Shown here in pieces: positions 1 through 10,312 of a stretch of DNA of 64,000 nt. The translations under genes were made by a program, and so were the position numbers. Positions within the stretch are counted from its first letter, which is position 1. Each line of letters begins with the position of its first letter. The DNA lies in the NCBI RefSeq assembly GCF_000745835.1, contig NZ_JQKB01000010.1, forward strand, positions 1 through 64,000, read 5' to 3'. The notes under the pieces are model-generated. The model searched no databases. It was not told the origin of the DNA and saw nothing but the letters and a program-made list of their open reading frames with translations. The stretch is from Belnapia moabensis DSM 16746. GTDB taxonomy: Bacteria; Pseudomonadota; Alphaproteobacteria; Acetobacterales; Acetobacteraceae.

Positions 1-1
1 C

Positions 2-673
2 CTCTTCCCCGCCGACTTCCTCACCCGCCACGACATCCTCCGCCGCATCTACCTCGACCCGCTCACCTGCCTCACCCCGCCCCGACCCTGGGCGCCCATG
101 ACCGATGCCGAATGGGCCGCCCTCGCCCCCATCCTCGCCGCCATGGGCTGCGGCATGGCCGAGCGCGGCCGACCCCTCGACTGCACCCCACGCGAGCGGC
201 TCGACGCCATCTTCCGCTGGGCCACCACCAAGCACCGTGGCGGCCGCGCGCCCTGGCGCCTGCTGCCCCCCGAGCACGGCAAGCCCGACACCGTCTCCCG
301 CTCCTACCGACGCTGGGCCCGCGCCGGCCTCTGGCCCCGCCTGCTCGTCGCCCTCGCCGCCCACCCGGAGCGCTTGGCCACCCTCGCACACCGCATCTGC
401 TGCGCCTTCCGCCGCGCCATCCGCCTCTGCGGCAGCCTCCACGCCATCGTCCTCGCCCGCCGCCTCCGCCTCTTCTCCGCGCTCCCCGCGCCATCCCAGT
501 TCCTCCCCGACCCGGATTTGTCCGAAACCTACCAACCCGTCTTCGACCGCTTCGCCCAATCGATGCAGGAGCGCCCCTGGCACCCGCCCAGGCAACTCTG
601 GCGCACGCTGCACTCCATGCACCGCTTCGTCGCAGGCCGTGCCCGCATCCCCAGATGGATGGAACCGGCATGA
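2..673 (+). CDS. DUF4096 (IS5-type transposase N-terminal) domain protein, 5' end outside window
   Basis: The segment after Met98 (MTDAEWAALAPIL, then LDAIFRWATTKHRGGRAPWR, WRLLPPEHGK, SYRRWARAGLW) matches the N-terminal helix-turn-helix DUF4096 domain of IS5-family transposases. The rest of the protein, about 110 residues, shows no DDE catalytic domain that I recognise. The frame stays open with strongly C-ending codons to the window edge, and ATG 98 has no ribosome binding site, so the true start is probably upstream; 98 is the conservative start. The stop overlaps the next start by ATGA (670-673), which suggests a co-transcribed resident gene and not an inserted element. No terminal inverted repeats are visible. 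It could be a domesticated DNA-binding fragment or a transposase remnant; the function is unknown. Confidence 0.55.
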   Translation, partial: LFPADFLTRHDILRRIYLDPLTCLTPPRPWAPMTDAEWAALAPILAAMGCGMAERGRPLDCTPRERLDAIFRWATTKHRGGRAPWRLLPPEHGKPDTVSRSYRRWARAGLWPRLLVALAAHPERLATLAHRICCAFRRAIRLCGSLHAIVLARRLRLFSALPAPSQFLPDPDLSETYQPVFDRFAQSMQERPWHPPRQLWRTLHSMHRFVAGRARIPRWMEPA

Positions 674-1218
674 CCCTCGCCGGCATCATTGCCCGCCCCG
701 ATCTGCTGGCGGCCCTCCGCAGCCTCGCCAGCCTCGCCCTTCCCGATGCCTGGATCGGCGCCGGCGCGCTCCGCAACCCGGCCTGGGACGCGCTCTCCGG
801 CTTCGCCCCCGGTACCAACCCGCCCGAGGACATCGACGTCGTCTGGTTCGACCCCGCCCGCGCCACGCCCGAGGCCGATGCCGCCATCGAGGCCCGCCTC
901 CACGCCCTCCACCCCGGCCTCCCTTGGTCGGTCCGCAACCAGGCCCGCATGGCCGCCCGCAACGGCGACGCCCCCTACGCCTCGACGGCGGACGCCATCG
1001 CCTACTGGCCGGAAACCGCGACCGCCATCGCCGCCCGCTGGACCGCGGACGGGATCGAGACCATCGCCCCCCACGGCACCGCCGACCTCCTCGGCCTCAT
1101 CCTCCGCCCCACCTCGCCGGCCAAGGCGGCGGCGATGACGGCCCGCGCCGCCGCCAAGGGCTGGACGCGCCGCTGGCCCCGCCTGACCATGGCCCCGACC
1201 AACCGGAGCCACCCGTGA
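670..1218 (+). CDS. nucleotidyltransferase family protein (DUF925-like)
   Basis: This 182-residue protein resembles the PF06042 nucleotidyltransferase family. An N-terminal helix is followed by WIGAGALRNPAWD and the acidic motif EDIDVVWFD, the usual metal-binding Asp-x-Asp of nucleotidyltransferase folds. A second region (ADAIAYWPETATAIAAR) and a C-terminal helical segment ending at Pro182 complete the usual length. The substrate is not known for this family. It overlaps the upstream gene by 4 bp, and its TGA stop shares one base with the ATG of the downstream PLP enzyme, so the three are very probably one operon. No Shine-Dalgarno is obvious; translational coupling is likely. Confidence 0.75.
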   Translation: MTLAGIIARPDLLAALRSLASLALPDAWIGAGALRNPAWDALSGFAPGTNPPEDIDVVWFDPARATPEADAAIEARLHALHPGLPWSVRNQARMAARNGDAPYASTADAIAYWPETATAIAARWTADGIETIAPHGTADLLGLILRPTSPAKAAAMTARAAAKGWTRRWPRLTMAPTNRSHP

Positions 1219-2324
1219 TGCTGCAACCCCCGCCCGCCGAACCCGGCATGCACGAGCAGGAGATCGACACTCCCGCCCTGGTGCTCGACCTCGATGCCTT
1301 CGAGGCCAATCTCGACCGCATGGCAGCCCTGCTCGAGGGCACCGGCGTGAAGCTCCGCGCCCATGCCAAGACCCACAAGTCGCCCGTCATCGCCCGCCTG
1401 CAAATGCAGCGCGGCGCCGTCGGCCAATGCGTCCAGAAGGTCGCCGAGGCCGAGATCCTGGCCTGGGGCGGCATCCCCGACATCCTGGTGAGCAACCAGG
1501 TGGTCGGCCACCGCAAGCTCGCGCGCCTCGCCGCGCTCCAGCGCATCAGCCAGGTCGCCATCTGCGTCGACGGGCCGGAGCAGGTCGATTCCCTGGAAGC
1601 CGCCGCCGCCGCGGCCGGCACCCGCATCGTCGCCCTCGTCGAGATCGATTGCGGCGCCTCCCGCTGCGGCGTCGAGGCCGGCCCACCCACCGTGGCGCTC
1701 GCCCGGCGCATCGCGGCGAGCCCGCACCTGATCTTCGGCGGGCTCCAGAGCTACCACGGCAGCGCCCAGCACATCCGCGCCCCGGAGGCCCGCGTCGCCG
1801 CCATCGCCCATGCAGTGGAACTCACCCGCCGCAGCGTCGAGCAGCTGCGCCAGCAGGGGCTCGATTGCGCCATCGTCGGCGGCGGCGGCACCGGCACCTT
1901 CGGCCATGAACTGGCGAGCGGCGTCTATACCGAGATCCAGGCCGGCTCCTACGCCTTCATGGATGCCGACTATGCCCGCAACGCCGAACCACCGCCCTTC
2001 CGCCACGCCCTTTTCGTGCTGTCGACGGTGATGAGCCGCGCCATCCCCGGCGTCGCCGTGCTCGATGCCGGCCACAAGGCGGTGGCGATCGACAGCGGCC
2101 TGCCCCTGGTCGCCGACCACCCCGGCCTCCGCTACGCCGGCGCCTCGGACGAGCATGGCAAGCTGCTGGTGGAGGACGGCGAGGCGCCGTCGCTCGGGGA
2201 GAAGCTGCGCCTCATCCCCGGCCATTGCGACCCGACGATCGACCGCTACGACTGGTATGTCGGCGTGCGCGGCGGGCGGGTGGAATGCCTCTGGCCGGTT
2301 GCCTCGCGCGGAGCCATGGCCTGA
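1218..2324 (+). CDS. DSD1-family PLP enzyme (D-threonine aldolase / D-serine dehydratase-like)
   Basis: This 368-residue protein is a fold-type III, alanine-racemase-like PLP enzyme. The PLP lysine is Lys51 in the motif HAKTHKSP. A glycine-rich phosphate-binding stretch (VGGGGTGTFG) lies mid-protein. Near the C terminus PGHCDPT supplies the His and Cys that bind the divalent metal in D-threonine aldolase, D-3-hydroxyaspartate aldolase and eukaryotic-type D-serine dehydratase. Such enzymes cleave or dehydrate D-3-hydroxy-amino acids in the cytoplasm; which substrate applies here cannot be told from sequence. A second in-frame ATG ten codons in (1248) is a possible alternative start. It is the last gene of a three-gene overlapping cluster and faces the D,D-carboxypeptidase gene tail to tail. 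Confidence 0.85.
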   Translation: MLQPPPAEPGMHEQEIDTPALVLDLDAFEANLDRMAALLEGTGVKLRAHAKTHKSPVIARLQMQRGAVGQCVQKVAEAEILAWGGIPDILVSNQVVGHRKLARLAALQRISQVAICVDGPEQVDSLEAAAAAAGTRIVALVEIDCGASRCGVEAGPPTVALARRIAASPHLIFGGLQSYHGSAQHIRAPEARVAAIAHAVELTRRSVEQLRQQGLDCAIVGGGGTGTFGHELASGVYTEIQAGSYAFMDADYARNAEPPPFRHALFVLSTVMSRAIPGVAVLDAGHKAVAIDSGLPLVADHPGLRYAGASDEHGKLLVEDGEAPSLGEKLRLIPGHCDPTIDRYDWYVGVRGGRVECLWPVASRGAMA

Positions 2325-2340
2325 TGCGGCTGGCGGCCCC

Positions 2341-3507
2341 TCAGCGCGTCCGGCGATGCGGCCGCGCTGCCGGTGCCGCCGCCTTGGCCGACCGTGCGGC
2401 GGGCCGCGCCACCGCCCGGCTGTCGCTGTCGCCCTGCTCGAGCCGCGCCACCGGCCGCAGCGTCGCCCGCGTACCGACAGTGCGCAGCAGCGCCGGCCGG
2501 GCCGCGGAGACCACGGCCCGGGCGGGCCGGACCTCCGGCCTCACCGCCGCCGCGACGGCTGTCCGCCGCCCCGCCCGCAACGGCGCCGCCTGGGCGGTGG
2601 CCATCACATGCCGGCCGCGCAGCGAGGACGCTTGGGCCGCCGCCATGAAGACGGGCGCCCGCCGCGCCGCGACCGCGACGCCCATCTGGCTAAAGCCCTG
2701 GTCGAGCAGGGCCATCATGTGCCGGTCCCGCTCCCGGCTGGTCTGCCCGCCGAAGACGGCCGCGATCAGCCGCACCCCGTCCCGCTGCGCGCTGGCGACG
2801 AGGTTGAAGCCGCTGTCGTTGACGTAGCCGGTCTTGATGCCGTCCGCCCCGTCATACTCCTGGAGCAGGCGGTTGTGGTTCCAATGCGTCCGGCCGCGGA
2901 AGACGAAGTGCGGCGTGGAGAAGAAGCCGTAGCGCTCCGGGAAGTCCTGCATCAGCCGCCGGCCGAGCAGCGCCATGTCGCGCGCCGTCGTCACCTGGTC
3001 GAGGTCGGGCAGGCCGGAGGCGTTGCGGAAGGTGGTGCGCGTCATCCCGAGCGCCCGCGCCTTCATGGTCATCAGTTGAGCGAAGCGGTCCTCGCTCCCG
3101 CCGCCGAGGAACTCGCCGAGCGCCGAGGCCGCGTCATTGGCCGATTTGGTGACGAGGGCGAGGATCGCCTCCTCCACCGTCAGCGTCATCCCGGCGGTGA
3201 GGCCGAGGCGCGACGGCGCCATGGATGCCGAGTTGCCCGAGACGCGGATCGGCGTGTCGAGGGTGGCTCGGCCGTCGCGCAGCGCCTCGAAGGCGAGGTA
3301 GACCGTCATCATCTTGGTGAGGGAGGCGGGATAGCGCTGCTCGTCCGGGCTGGCGGCGATCAGCACATTGCCGGATCGGGCATCGGTGACGATGGCGGCA
3401 TATCGCTCGCTGCCGATCTGTGCCTGGGCTGGAAGGGTTGTGGCGATGCCACAAGTGACGGCAAAGGCCATGACGGCCCCAAAGCGCGATGCGCAGGTCC
3501 CCAACAT
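2341..3507 (-). CDS. D-alanyl-D-alanine carboxypeptidase (PBP5/DacF type)
   Basis: A 388-residue periplasmic penicillin-binding enzyme that trims the terminal D-Ala from peptidoglycan stem peptides. The signal peptide ends near Ala29 (LPAQAQ). All three catalytic motifs of the S11 family are present: SLTK (Ser62, Lys65), SAN (Ser122-Asn124) and KTG (Lys225-Gly227). After the transpeptidase fold, the expected PBP5 C-terminal beta domain is not evident. Instead there is an Ala/Arg/Val-rich, low-complexity, strongly basic tail of roughly 100 residues ending HRRTR, perhaps a peptidoglycan- or membrane-contacting extension. ATG 3507 is placed directly before the hydrophobic signal. The gene is monocistronic, divergent from the phasin gene across a comparatively AT-richer 347-bp gap. 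Confidence 0.9.
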   Translation of the reverse strand: MLGTCASRFGAVMAFAVTCGIATTLPAQAQIGSERYAAIVTDARSGNVLIAASPDEQRYPASLTKMMTVYLAFEALRDGRATLDTPIRVSGNSASMAPSRLGLTAGMTLTVEEAILALVTKSANDAASALGEFLGGGSEDRFAQLMTMKARALGMTRTTFRNASGLPDLDQVTTARDMALLGRRLMQDFPERYGFFSTPHFVFRGRTHWNHNRLLQEYDGADGIKTGYVNDSGFNLVASAQRDGVRLIAAVFGGQTSRERDRHMMALLDQGFSQMGVAVAARRAPVFMAAAQASSLRGRHVMATAQAAPLRAGRRTAVAAAVRPEVRPARAVVSAARPALLRTVGTRATLRPVARLEQGDSDSRAVARPAARSAKAAAPAARPHRRTR

Positions 3508-3720
3508 ACCATTCCCCCGATGCGCGGCCCATGCCCCCCGGCCGACCTGCGAATCGCCTATAAGCTACGCCTTCGTAAGGCTTGCTGTCCACTGGAATGG
3601 AATAAGAACCCCGAAAAAGCAGAGGCTTACCGTTATCGGTTTAATAGCGTCATGAATCGGGTGCTGCTAGCCGCCTCGGCTTCGCTGGCGATGCCGCAAG
3701 CGCCTAGCGAAAGCGTGATA

Positions 3721-3790
3721 TTGCGGCGCAAAAAGACCTTGCTAAAGGCGTCCGCGCTAACCTACATAGCCGCATGTTGCAGCGCAGCAA
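3721..3790 (+). promoter_or_regulatory. two candidate PhaR-type operators upstream of the phasin gene
   Basis: Two similar 14-mers, TTGCGGCGCAAAAA (3721-3734) and TTGCAGCGCAGCAA (3777-3790), share the form TTGCNGCGCANNAA. Each has a palindromic or near-palindromic TTGC...GCAA core. They bracket the best promoter-like sequence upstream of the phasin: the first lies upstream of the -35, the second sits just after the expected transcription start. TGC/GCA-rich palindromes are the kind of site bound by alphaproteobacterial PhaR, the polyhydroxybutyrate-sensing repressor of phasin genes. Assignment to PhaR is inference. Confidence 0.45.
3739..3768 (+). promoter_or_regulatory. candidate sigma-70-type promoter for the phasin gene
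   Basis: TTGCTA (3739-3744) and TACATA (3763-3768) are separated by 18 bp, in the low-GC gap before the phasin. Expected transcription start is about 3775, next to the downstream operator-like palindrome, giving an 80-nt leader with a good ribosome binding site (AGGAG near 3844) before ATG 3855. Confidence 0.35.
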
Positions 3791-3854
3791 AAAGGCGCGG
3801 CTTTCCCGCTGCCCGTAACTCGGGCCGCGCCCCTACCCGTTAAGGAGCAAGGCG

Positions 3855-4376
3855 ATGGCGGTTGTTTCCGAGGCCAAGCTGGCCGACGTGAAGAAGCTAG
3901 TGAACGAGGCCGCTGCGACCACCGTCGCGAAGGCCCCGAAGATTGTTCAGGACAGCGCCGCCCCGGCGCAAGCCACGATGGAGAAGACGATGGAGCAGGC
4001 GACGAAGGCTACCGAAGGCATGATGAAGGCCGCCGAGCAGGCGACCGAGTTCAGCCGCGGCAATGCCGAGGCGATGGCGAAGGCCGCGCAGGTTTACATG
4101 ACCGGCGTGCAGGACCTCTCCAAGCAGACCCTCGCCATGATGCAGGGCTTCAGCGAGCACGCCATCGCCAGCGCCCGCGCGCTCGCCACGGTGAAGAGCC
4201 TGAAGGAAGCCACCGAGATCCAGACCTCCTTCGCCCGCACCACGATGGAGAAGGCCCTCGCTGAGACCACCAAGCTGCAGGAGGCTTCGCTGAAGCTGGC
4301 CGAGGCCACCTTCGCGCCGCTGACCGCCCGCATGCAGGTCGCCGTCGAGACGATGTCGAAGCCGATCGCGGCCTGA
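3855..4376 (+). CDS. phasin family protein
   Basis: This 173-residue protein belongs to the PF09361 phasin family, small amphipathic helical proteins that coat polyhydroxyalkanoate granules. It is rich in Ala, Lys, Glu, Met and Thr with no Cys, and is predicted to be almost entirely alpha-helical. The central block (FSRGNAEAMAKAAQVYMTGV and LSKQTLAMMQGFSEHAI) is the typical phasin signature. The start has a clear AGGAG ribosome binding site. Codon use is more highly biased than the neighbours, consistent with high expression. It is monocistronic: promoter and operator-like sites lie upstream and a strong hairpin follows the stop. Its presence implies that the organism makes storage polyester. 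Confidence 0.92.
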   Translation: MAVVSEAKLADVKKLVNEAAATTVAKAPKIVQDSAAPAQATMEKTMEQATKATEGMMKAAEQATEFSRGNAEAMAKAAQVYMTGVQDLSKQTLAMMQGFSEHAIASARALATVKSLKEATEIQTSFARTTMEKALAETTKLQEASLKLAEATFAPLTARMQVAVETMSKPIAA

Positions 4377-4408
4377 TCGTACCCGGCCCTCCCGGGCTGG
4401 ACGACCTG

Positions 4409-4456
4409 GGGCCCGGCCCCGGCATCCCCCTCCGCGGGGGTGCCGGGGCCGGGCCC
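4409..4456 (+). terminator. intrinsic terminator after the phasin gene
   Basis: A 16-bp perfect stem (4409-4424 with 4441-4456, GGGCCCGGCCCCGGCA arm) is topped by a further 5-bp CCCCC/GGGGG stem with loop TCCGC. TTCACGTTTC and a CTTTTT run follow within 25 bases. It begins 33 bp after the phasin stop and separates it from clpS. Confidence 0.8.
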
Positions 4457-4628
4457 TTCACGTTTCAGGGCTTTTTCCGAGGCCCCTGCTGACCATATCC
4501 TGCGCCAGTGCCCCGCTTGGCCCTTCACCTGGCGCCATCCGGGGCGATATCCTGTCCAGCAGGCCGGGCCGGTTGTCCGACCTGCCCGGATGCCCGAAGG
4601 CAGGCGAGGCCTGACCACCAGGAAGCCC

Positions 4629-4994
4629 ATGAGCGCTCAGGACAAGCCGTTGATCAAAGGGGCCACCCCGCCCGGCAGCAACACTCCCGGGGACACCACG
4701 CCGAATACCGGCGTTGTCGTGAAGACCCGGCCGCGCACCAAGAAGCCGGCCATGTACAAGGTCTTGATGTTGAACGACGACTACACGCCGATGGAATTCG
4801 TCGTCCACGTCCTCGAACGCTTCTTCCAGAAGAACCGGGAGGAGGCGACGCGGATCATGCTGCATGTCCACAGGCGCGGCGTCGGCGTCTGCGGCGTCTA
4901 TACCTATGAGGTGGCCGAAACAAAGGTCACCCAGGTGATGGACCTCGCCCGGCAGAACCAGCACCCGCTACAGTGCACGATCGAAAAGGAATGA
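4629..4994 (+). CDS. clpS: ATP-dependent Clp protease adaptor ClpS
   Basis: This 121-residue protein binds the N-terminal domain of ClpA and delivers N-degron substrates to ClpAP. A flexible N-terminal extension of about 40 residues precedes the conserved core: [20 protein letters not shown] contains the substrate-pocket Asn-Asp-Asp and the Met gate, and [25 protein letters not shown] carries the ClpA-contact His. ATG 4629 is preceded by AGGAAG. It lies 226 bp upstream of clpA on the same strand, the classic alphaproteobacterial order clpS-clpA. The intervening region shows no ORF that I can support. Confidence 0.97.
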   Translation: MSAQDKPLIKGATPPGSNTPGDTTPNTGVVVKTRPRTKKPAMYKVLMLNDDYTPMEFVVHVLERFFQKNREEATRIMLHVHRRGVGVCGVYTYEVAETKVTQVMDLARQNQHPLQCTIEKE

Positions 4995-5220
4995 TCGCGC
5001 AAAGGTACCGTTCCGTTGCAGCATCGGACGGCTCCATGCTGCGTTTGCGTCACAAGCCTGCCACCCCGCCGAATGGCGGGCTCGTCCAGACCGACCGGAC
5101 GACCCAGATCATGACCACGCCTACCGCCGGTTTTCGGACCGGCGCAGAGTTGAGCGGAAACCCACCCATGGGCCCGGATGTTCCAGGTCTGTTGGGTTCC
5201 ATCGGGGAGCGTCGCTAAGC

Positions 5221-7575
<2,355 letters not shown>

Positions 7576-7603
7576 CGCTCCACCCCATCCTGACGGAGAC
7601 TGG

Positions 7604-7634
7604 GCGGGCGCGGGGGGGCAACCTCCGCGCCCGC
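7604..7634 (+). terminator. GC hairpin after clpA
   Basis: GCGGGCGCGG (7604-7613) pairs perfectly with CCGCGCCCGC (7625-7634) over an 11-nt loop, 28 bp after the clpA stop, followed by TTCGCTTC. The T tract is poor, so it may act as an attenuator between clpA and the downstream AhpD-like gene. Confidence 0.4.
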
Positions 7635-7656
7635 TTCGCTTCAGGGGAGACGCGCC

Positions 7657-8004
7657 GTGAGCGCCATCAAGGACTGGGATGCCTACAACGCCGCCGAGCG
7701 CGTGCGCGGCAAGGAAATGAGTTCGCTGCACCCGGAGCTGGCGAAGGGCTTCGGCGCCCTCAGCCGAGGCGCCGCCACCACGCAGCACCTGGATGCCAAG
7801 ACACGGGAGCTGATCGCGCTCGCCGTCGCCATCACCACGCGCTGCGACGGCTGCATCGACGCGCATGTACGGAAGGCGAAGGTGGCGGGGGCGACGAAGG
7901 CGGAGATCGCCGAGGCGCTCGGCGTGGCGATCGCCCTGAATGCGGGCGCTGCCTTCACCTATGCGCTCCATACGCTGGACGCGGTGGAGGAAACCGGCGG
8001 CTGA
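7657..8004 (+). CDS. carboxymuconolactone decarboxylase / AhpD-family protein
   Basis: This 115-residue alpha-helical protein of the PF02627 family has the AhpD-type redox motif in TRCDGCIDAHVRKA: two Cys separated by two residues, followed by the nearby His. This argues for a peroxidase/disulfide-type role and against true gamma-carboxymuconolactone decarboxylation, which does not need the Cys pair. The start is GTG 7657, with AGGGGAGA 8-15 nt upstream. It follows clpA by 81 bp with a hairpin between. Its stop TGA abuts the TCA of the opposing Nudix gene, so the two convergent genes meet with no spacer. Partner reductase unknown. Confidence 0.85.
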   Translation: MSAIKDWDAYNAAERVRGKEMSSLHPELAKGFGALSRGAATTQHLDAKTRELIALAVAITTRCDGCIDAHVRKAKVAGATKAEIAEALGVAIALNAGAAFTYALHTLDAVEETGG

Positions 8005-8445
8005 TCAGGCCTCGGGCCGGGCGAGGTTCAGCATCAACGTGACCAAGCCGCCCTCTTCCACCGCCATGGCGGCCTGGGGGAGGGTGAACCAGCGCCGCTC
8101 GCGTTGCGATTTCTCCGGCCAGTCCTCCAACAACTCGTCGACGGCGAGGGGGAAGACCTCCACCTCGCAGGTCACGGTGGCGCCGTCCGGCAGGCGCTTC
8201 GGATAAGCATAGGCGCCGATCGGCTCCGGGGTGATGCGGCCGCGGATGCCGGCCTCCTCATAGGCCTCGCGCTCGGCCTGCTTCGCCCCGCCGCATTTCT
8301 CGGTCCAGCCCTTGGGCAGCACCCAGCGCCGCGTCTCCCGGCTGGTGACGAGCATCACCTGCGTCTCGCCATCCGCCTGCCGGAAGGGCAGGGCGGCGCA
8401 TTGGCGTCCGCGGCGGATGGTGTGGCGCTTGGCTTTGCGAGGCAT
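8005..8445 (-). CDS. Nudix hydrolase
   Basis: This 146-residue protein carries a Nudix box of the diphosphoinositol-polyphosphate-hydrolase-like type common in alphaproteobacteria: VLPKGWTEKCGGAKQAEREA ending in YEEAGIRG. The catalytic REAYEEAG core is intact. The spacing from the first Gly to the RE pair is one residue shorter than the strict GX5EX7REUXEEXGU pattern, and the first Glu is replaced by Gly, a known variation in this subgroup. A basic N terminus (PRKAKRHTIRRGR) precedes the fold. It hydrolyses a nucleoside diphosphate linked to some moiety; the substrate cannot be assigned. It is transcribed toward and abuts the AhpD-like gene. Confidence 0.88.
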   Translation of the reverse strand: MPRKAKRHTIRRGRQCAALPFRQADGETQVMLVTSRETRRWVLPKGWTEKCGGAKQAEREAYEEAGIRGRITPEPIGAYAYPKRLPDGATVTCEVEVFPLAVDELLEDWPEKSQRERRWFTLPQAAMAVEEGGLVTLMLNLARPEA

Positions 8446-8518
8446 GGTCCCGGGCTTGCTTCTGGCACAGAGAGGTTGTGCATCTATGTATGCATTCTCA
8501 ATGGCAGATTGACCCGTA

Positions 8519-8540
8519 TTGGTCCAGATGACTGGTCCAG
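8519..8540. promoter_or_regulatory. direct repeat TGGTCCAG x2, candidate regulator site
   Basis: TGGTCCAG occurs at 8520-8527 and 8533-8540, 13 bp apart. The second copy is embedded in the 11-bp palindrome ACTGGTCCAGT (8531-8541). It lies in the 111-bp gap between the end of upp and the start of the Nudix gene, so it would control the Nudix gene if functional. TGGTnnnACC-like sites are typical of GntR-family regulators, but none is encoded nearby. Confidence 0.25.
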
Positions 8541-8556
8541 TACCGTGCGTTTCGCG

Positions 8557-9186
8557 CTAACGTGTTCCAAACATTCGGTCGCCGGCATCGCCGAGGCCGG
8601 GGACGATGTAGCCATGGCTGTCGAGATGGCTGTCGATGGCCGCCGTCCAGATCGGCACTTCGGGATGGGCGCCGTGGAAGCGCTCGATTCCCTCGGGTGC
8701 CGCCAGCAGGCAAACCAGGCGGAGCTCCCTGCAGCCACGCTCCTTCAGCCGGTCCACGGCGGCGACGGCGCTGTTAGCCGTCGCCAGCATCGGGTCGAGC
8801 ACCACGACCAGCCGCTCCGCCACGTCGGGCGGCGCCTTGAAGTAGTATTCGACGGCCTGGAGCGTCTTCGGGTCGCGGTAGAGGCCGATATGGGCGATGC
8901 GGGCGGAGGGGACGAGGTCCAGCATCCCGTCGACGAAGCCCATCCCGGCGCGGAGGATGGGGGCGAAGACCAGCTTCTTGCCGGAGAGGATGGGCGTCTT
9001 CATCCGGGCAAGCGGCGTCTCGATCTCCACCTCCTCGAGGGGGAGGTCGCGTGTCACCTCATAGGCCAGCAGCATGCCGATCTCGTTCAGCAGGCGGCGG
9101 AATCCCTGGGTCGAGCGCTCGGCACTGCGCATGAGCGAGAGCTTGTGCTGCACCAGCGGGTGGCGGACGACATGGACCTGGCGCAT
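8557..9186 (-). CDS. upp: uracil phosphoribosyltransferase
   Basis: This 209-residue enzyme converts uracil and PRPP to UMP. Canonical family features: an N-terminal [17 protein letters not shown], the mobile loop region [16 protein letters not shown], the PRPP-binding stretch [14 protein letters not shown] (usually LATGNSA; here Gly is Ala) and the uracil-binding C terminus [22 protein letters not shown] 9186 has AGAGG 9 nt upstream and gives the standard family length. It is the last gene of the URC1-URC4-upp operon, 10 bp after URC4. In that setting its job is probably the first step of the URC catabolic route, where uracil is ribosylated before ring opening, as well as salvage. Confidence 0.96.
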   Translation of the reverse strand: MRQVHVVRHPLVQHKLSLMRSAERSTQGFRRLLNEIGMLLAYEVTRDLPLEEVEIETPLARMKTPILSGKKLVFAPILRAGMGFVDGMLDLVPSARIAHIGLYRDPKTLQAVEYYFKAPPDVAERLVVVLDPMLATANSAVAAVDRLKERGCRELRLVCLLAAPEGIERFHGAHPEVPIWTAAIDSHLDSHGYIVPGLGDAGDRMFGTR

Positions 9187-9196
9187 GGGAAACCTC

Positions 9197-10312
9197 TTAG
9201 AAAATGGTGCCATCGCTGGTGATGCGGAGCGGCGGGCCGCCATCTGCGCGGCGCTCGGCGGCGAGGCGCCGGCCGGCCCACCAGGTGCCGCCCTCCAGCA
9301 CGCGGGCGAGGGGGAAGGCCTCCGCGGTGACGCCTAACCGCTCCCTCACCAAGGGGGCGATCCGGTCCAGCAGGGCGACGGTGAGCGCCCGCCAGCCGAC
9401 GATCAAGGGCGAGCCCGGCGTGTGCTCGTGCGCCGCATCCTCCGGGTCGGCAAGCCGGATGACGTCCATATCGAGGAAGAGGCCGCCATTGCGGTATTCC
9501 GGCAGGCCGGTCAGCGCATCGATCCCGGTGACGCGCAGCCCGGCTTCCTCCAGGGGCTCGATCAGCGAATAGGCGAGCCATTGCGAGAGCTTGTGGAATG
9601 GCACCGGCCCGTCCGGGAGGGCGGGATGCGGCCAGATATCGGGGCCGTTCGGCCAGATGGGGCCGAGATACCGCAGCAGGGCGATGAGGATCGCGCGCGC
9701 CGGCAGCATGCCGCCCTCCGGCTGCCCGGCCAGATGGTCGAAGAGCGCACCGGGCCGGCCGGGGACGGCTTCGCCGAGGCGGCGGAGCAGCGCGGCACGG
9801 CCTTCGAGGCCGACCAGCGGGTTGTCGACAGCAACCTGAAATCCGGCGGCGAGGTCGGCCGCGGTGATGGCCGCGAGGCGGGCGGCATCGGCACGAGGGC
9901 TGCGCCCGTCCGCGGCGAAGGCGCCAGCCTCGAACATGCGGAAGCTGGCGACGGCCAGCCCCTCGGAGCGGGCGAAGACTTGGCCCGTCTCCGCCTCGCG
10001 GTATCGCCAGGCCATGCCGGCGCCGGCATCGAGCAGGACGGAGGTGATGGCGAGGTCGAACCCCATGCGCGGGTCGCGCTCGGGCAGGGCGGCCCAGCGG
10101 TCCACGCCGCCCACGTTGAAATGCCGCCAGCGAGCGTGAAAGGGAACGGCGAGGTCCGGGTAGTTCGCCCGCACCACCTGCGCGACGAGGTCGGCGGCGG
10201 CAGGCAGGCGGGCGAGATCGAGCCGCCAGCCCTCCAAGCTTCCCGCCTCGGCGAGCGCGAACAACGCCTCGCACCGCTCCCGCACCGCCTCCGGCGTCAG
10301 CAGGTCGCTCAC
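9197..10312 (-). CDS. URC4/Urg3-type protein (DUF1688), uracil catabolism
   Basis: This 371-residue protein matches the DUF1688 family, named URC4 in the yeast Lachancea kluyveri and URG3 in others. Family-typical segments are [50 protein letters not shown] and [17 protein letters not shown]. Its biochemical step is not settled, but genetics ties it to uracil degradation via ribosylated intermediates. The start is GTG 10312, whose GTGA overlaps the stop of URC1 by 4 bp; no ATG fits the frame. The order URC1-URC4-upp in one tight minus-strand operon is the bacterial signature of the URC pathway, which is why the assignment is strong. Confidence 0.88.
   Translation of the reverse strand: MSDLLTPEAVRERCEALFALAEAGSLEGWRLDLARLPAAADLVAQVVRANYPDLAVPFHARWRHFNVGGVDRWAALPERDPRMGFDLAITSVLLDAGAGMAWRYREAETGQVFARSEGLAVASFRMFEAGAFAADGRSPRADAARLAAITAADLAAGFQVAVDNPLVGLEGRAALLRRLGEAVPGRPGALFDHLAGQPEGGMLPARAILIALLRYLGPIWPNGPDIWPHPALPDGPVPFHKLSQWLAYSLIEPLEEAGLRVTGIDALTGLPEYRNGGLFLDMDVIRLADPEDAAHEHTPGSPLIVGWRALTVALLDRIAPLVRERLGVTAEAFPLARVLEGGTWWAGRRLAAERRADGGPPLRITSDGTIF

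Noticed and set aside
2065-3843. 592-codon plus-strand frame across the D,D-carboxypeptidase gene and the intergenic region
   Set aside because: Low-complexity Pro/Arg/Ala product antisense to a gene with full SLTK/SAN/KTG motifs.
4995-5220. Possible small gene between clpS and clpA
   Set aside because: An 81-codon frame exists but lacks a ribosome binding site and domain-like features; more likely the clpA leader.
8002-8007. TGATCAGGCC present at two convergent gene junctions (8002 and 48210)
   Set aside because: Each is just the abutting TGA/TCA stop pair plus chance GGCC; no longer homology flanks them.
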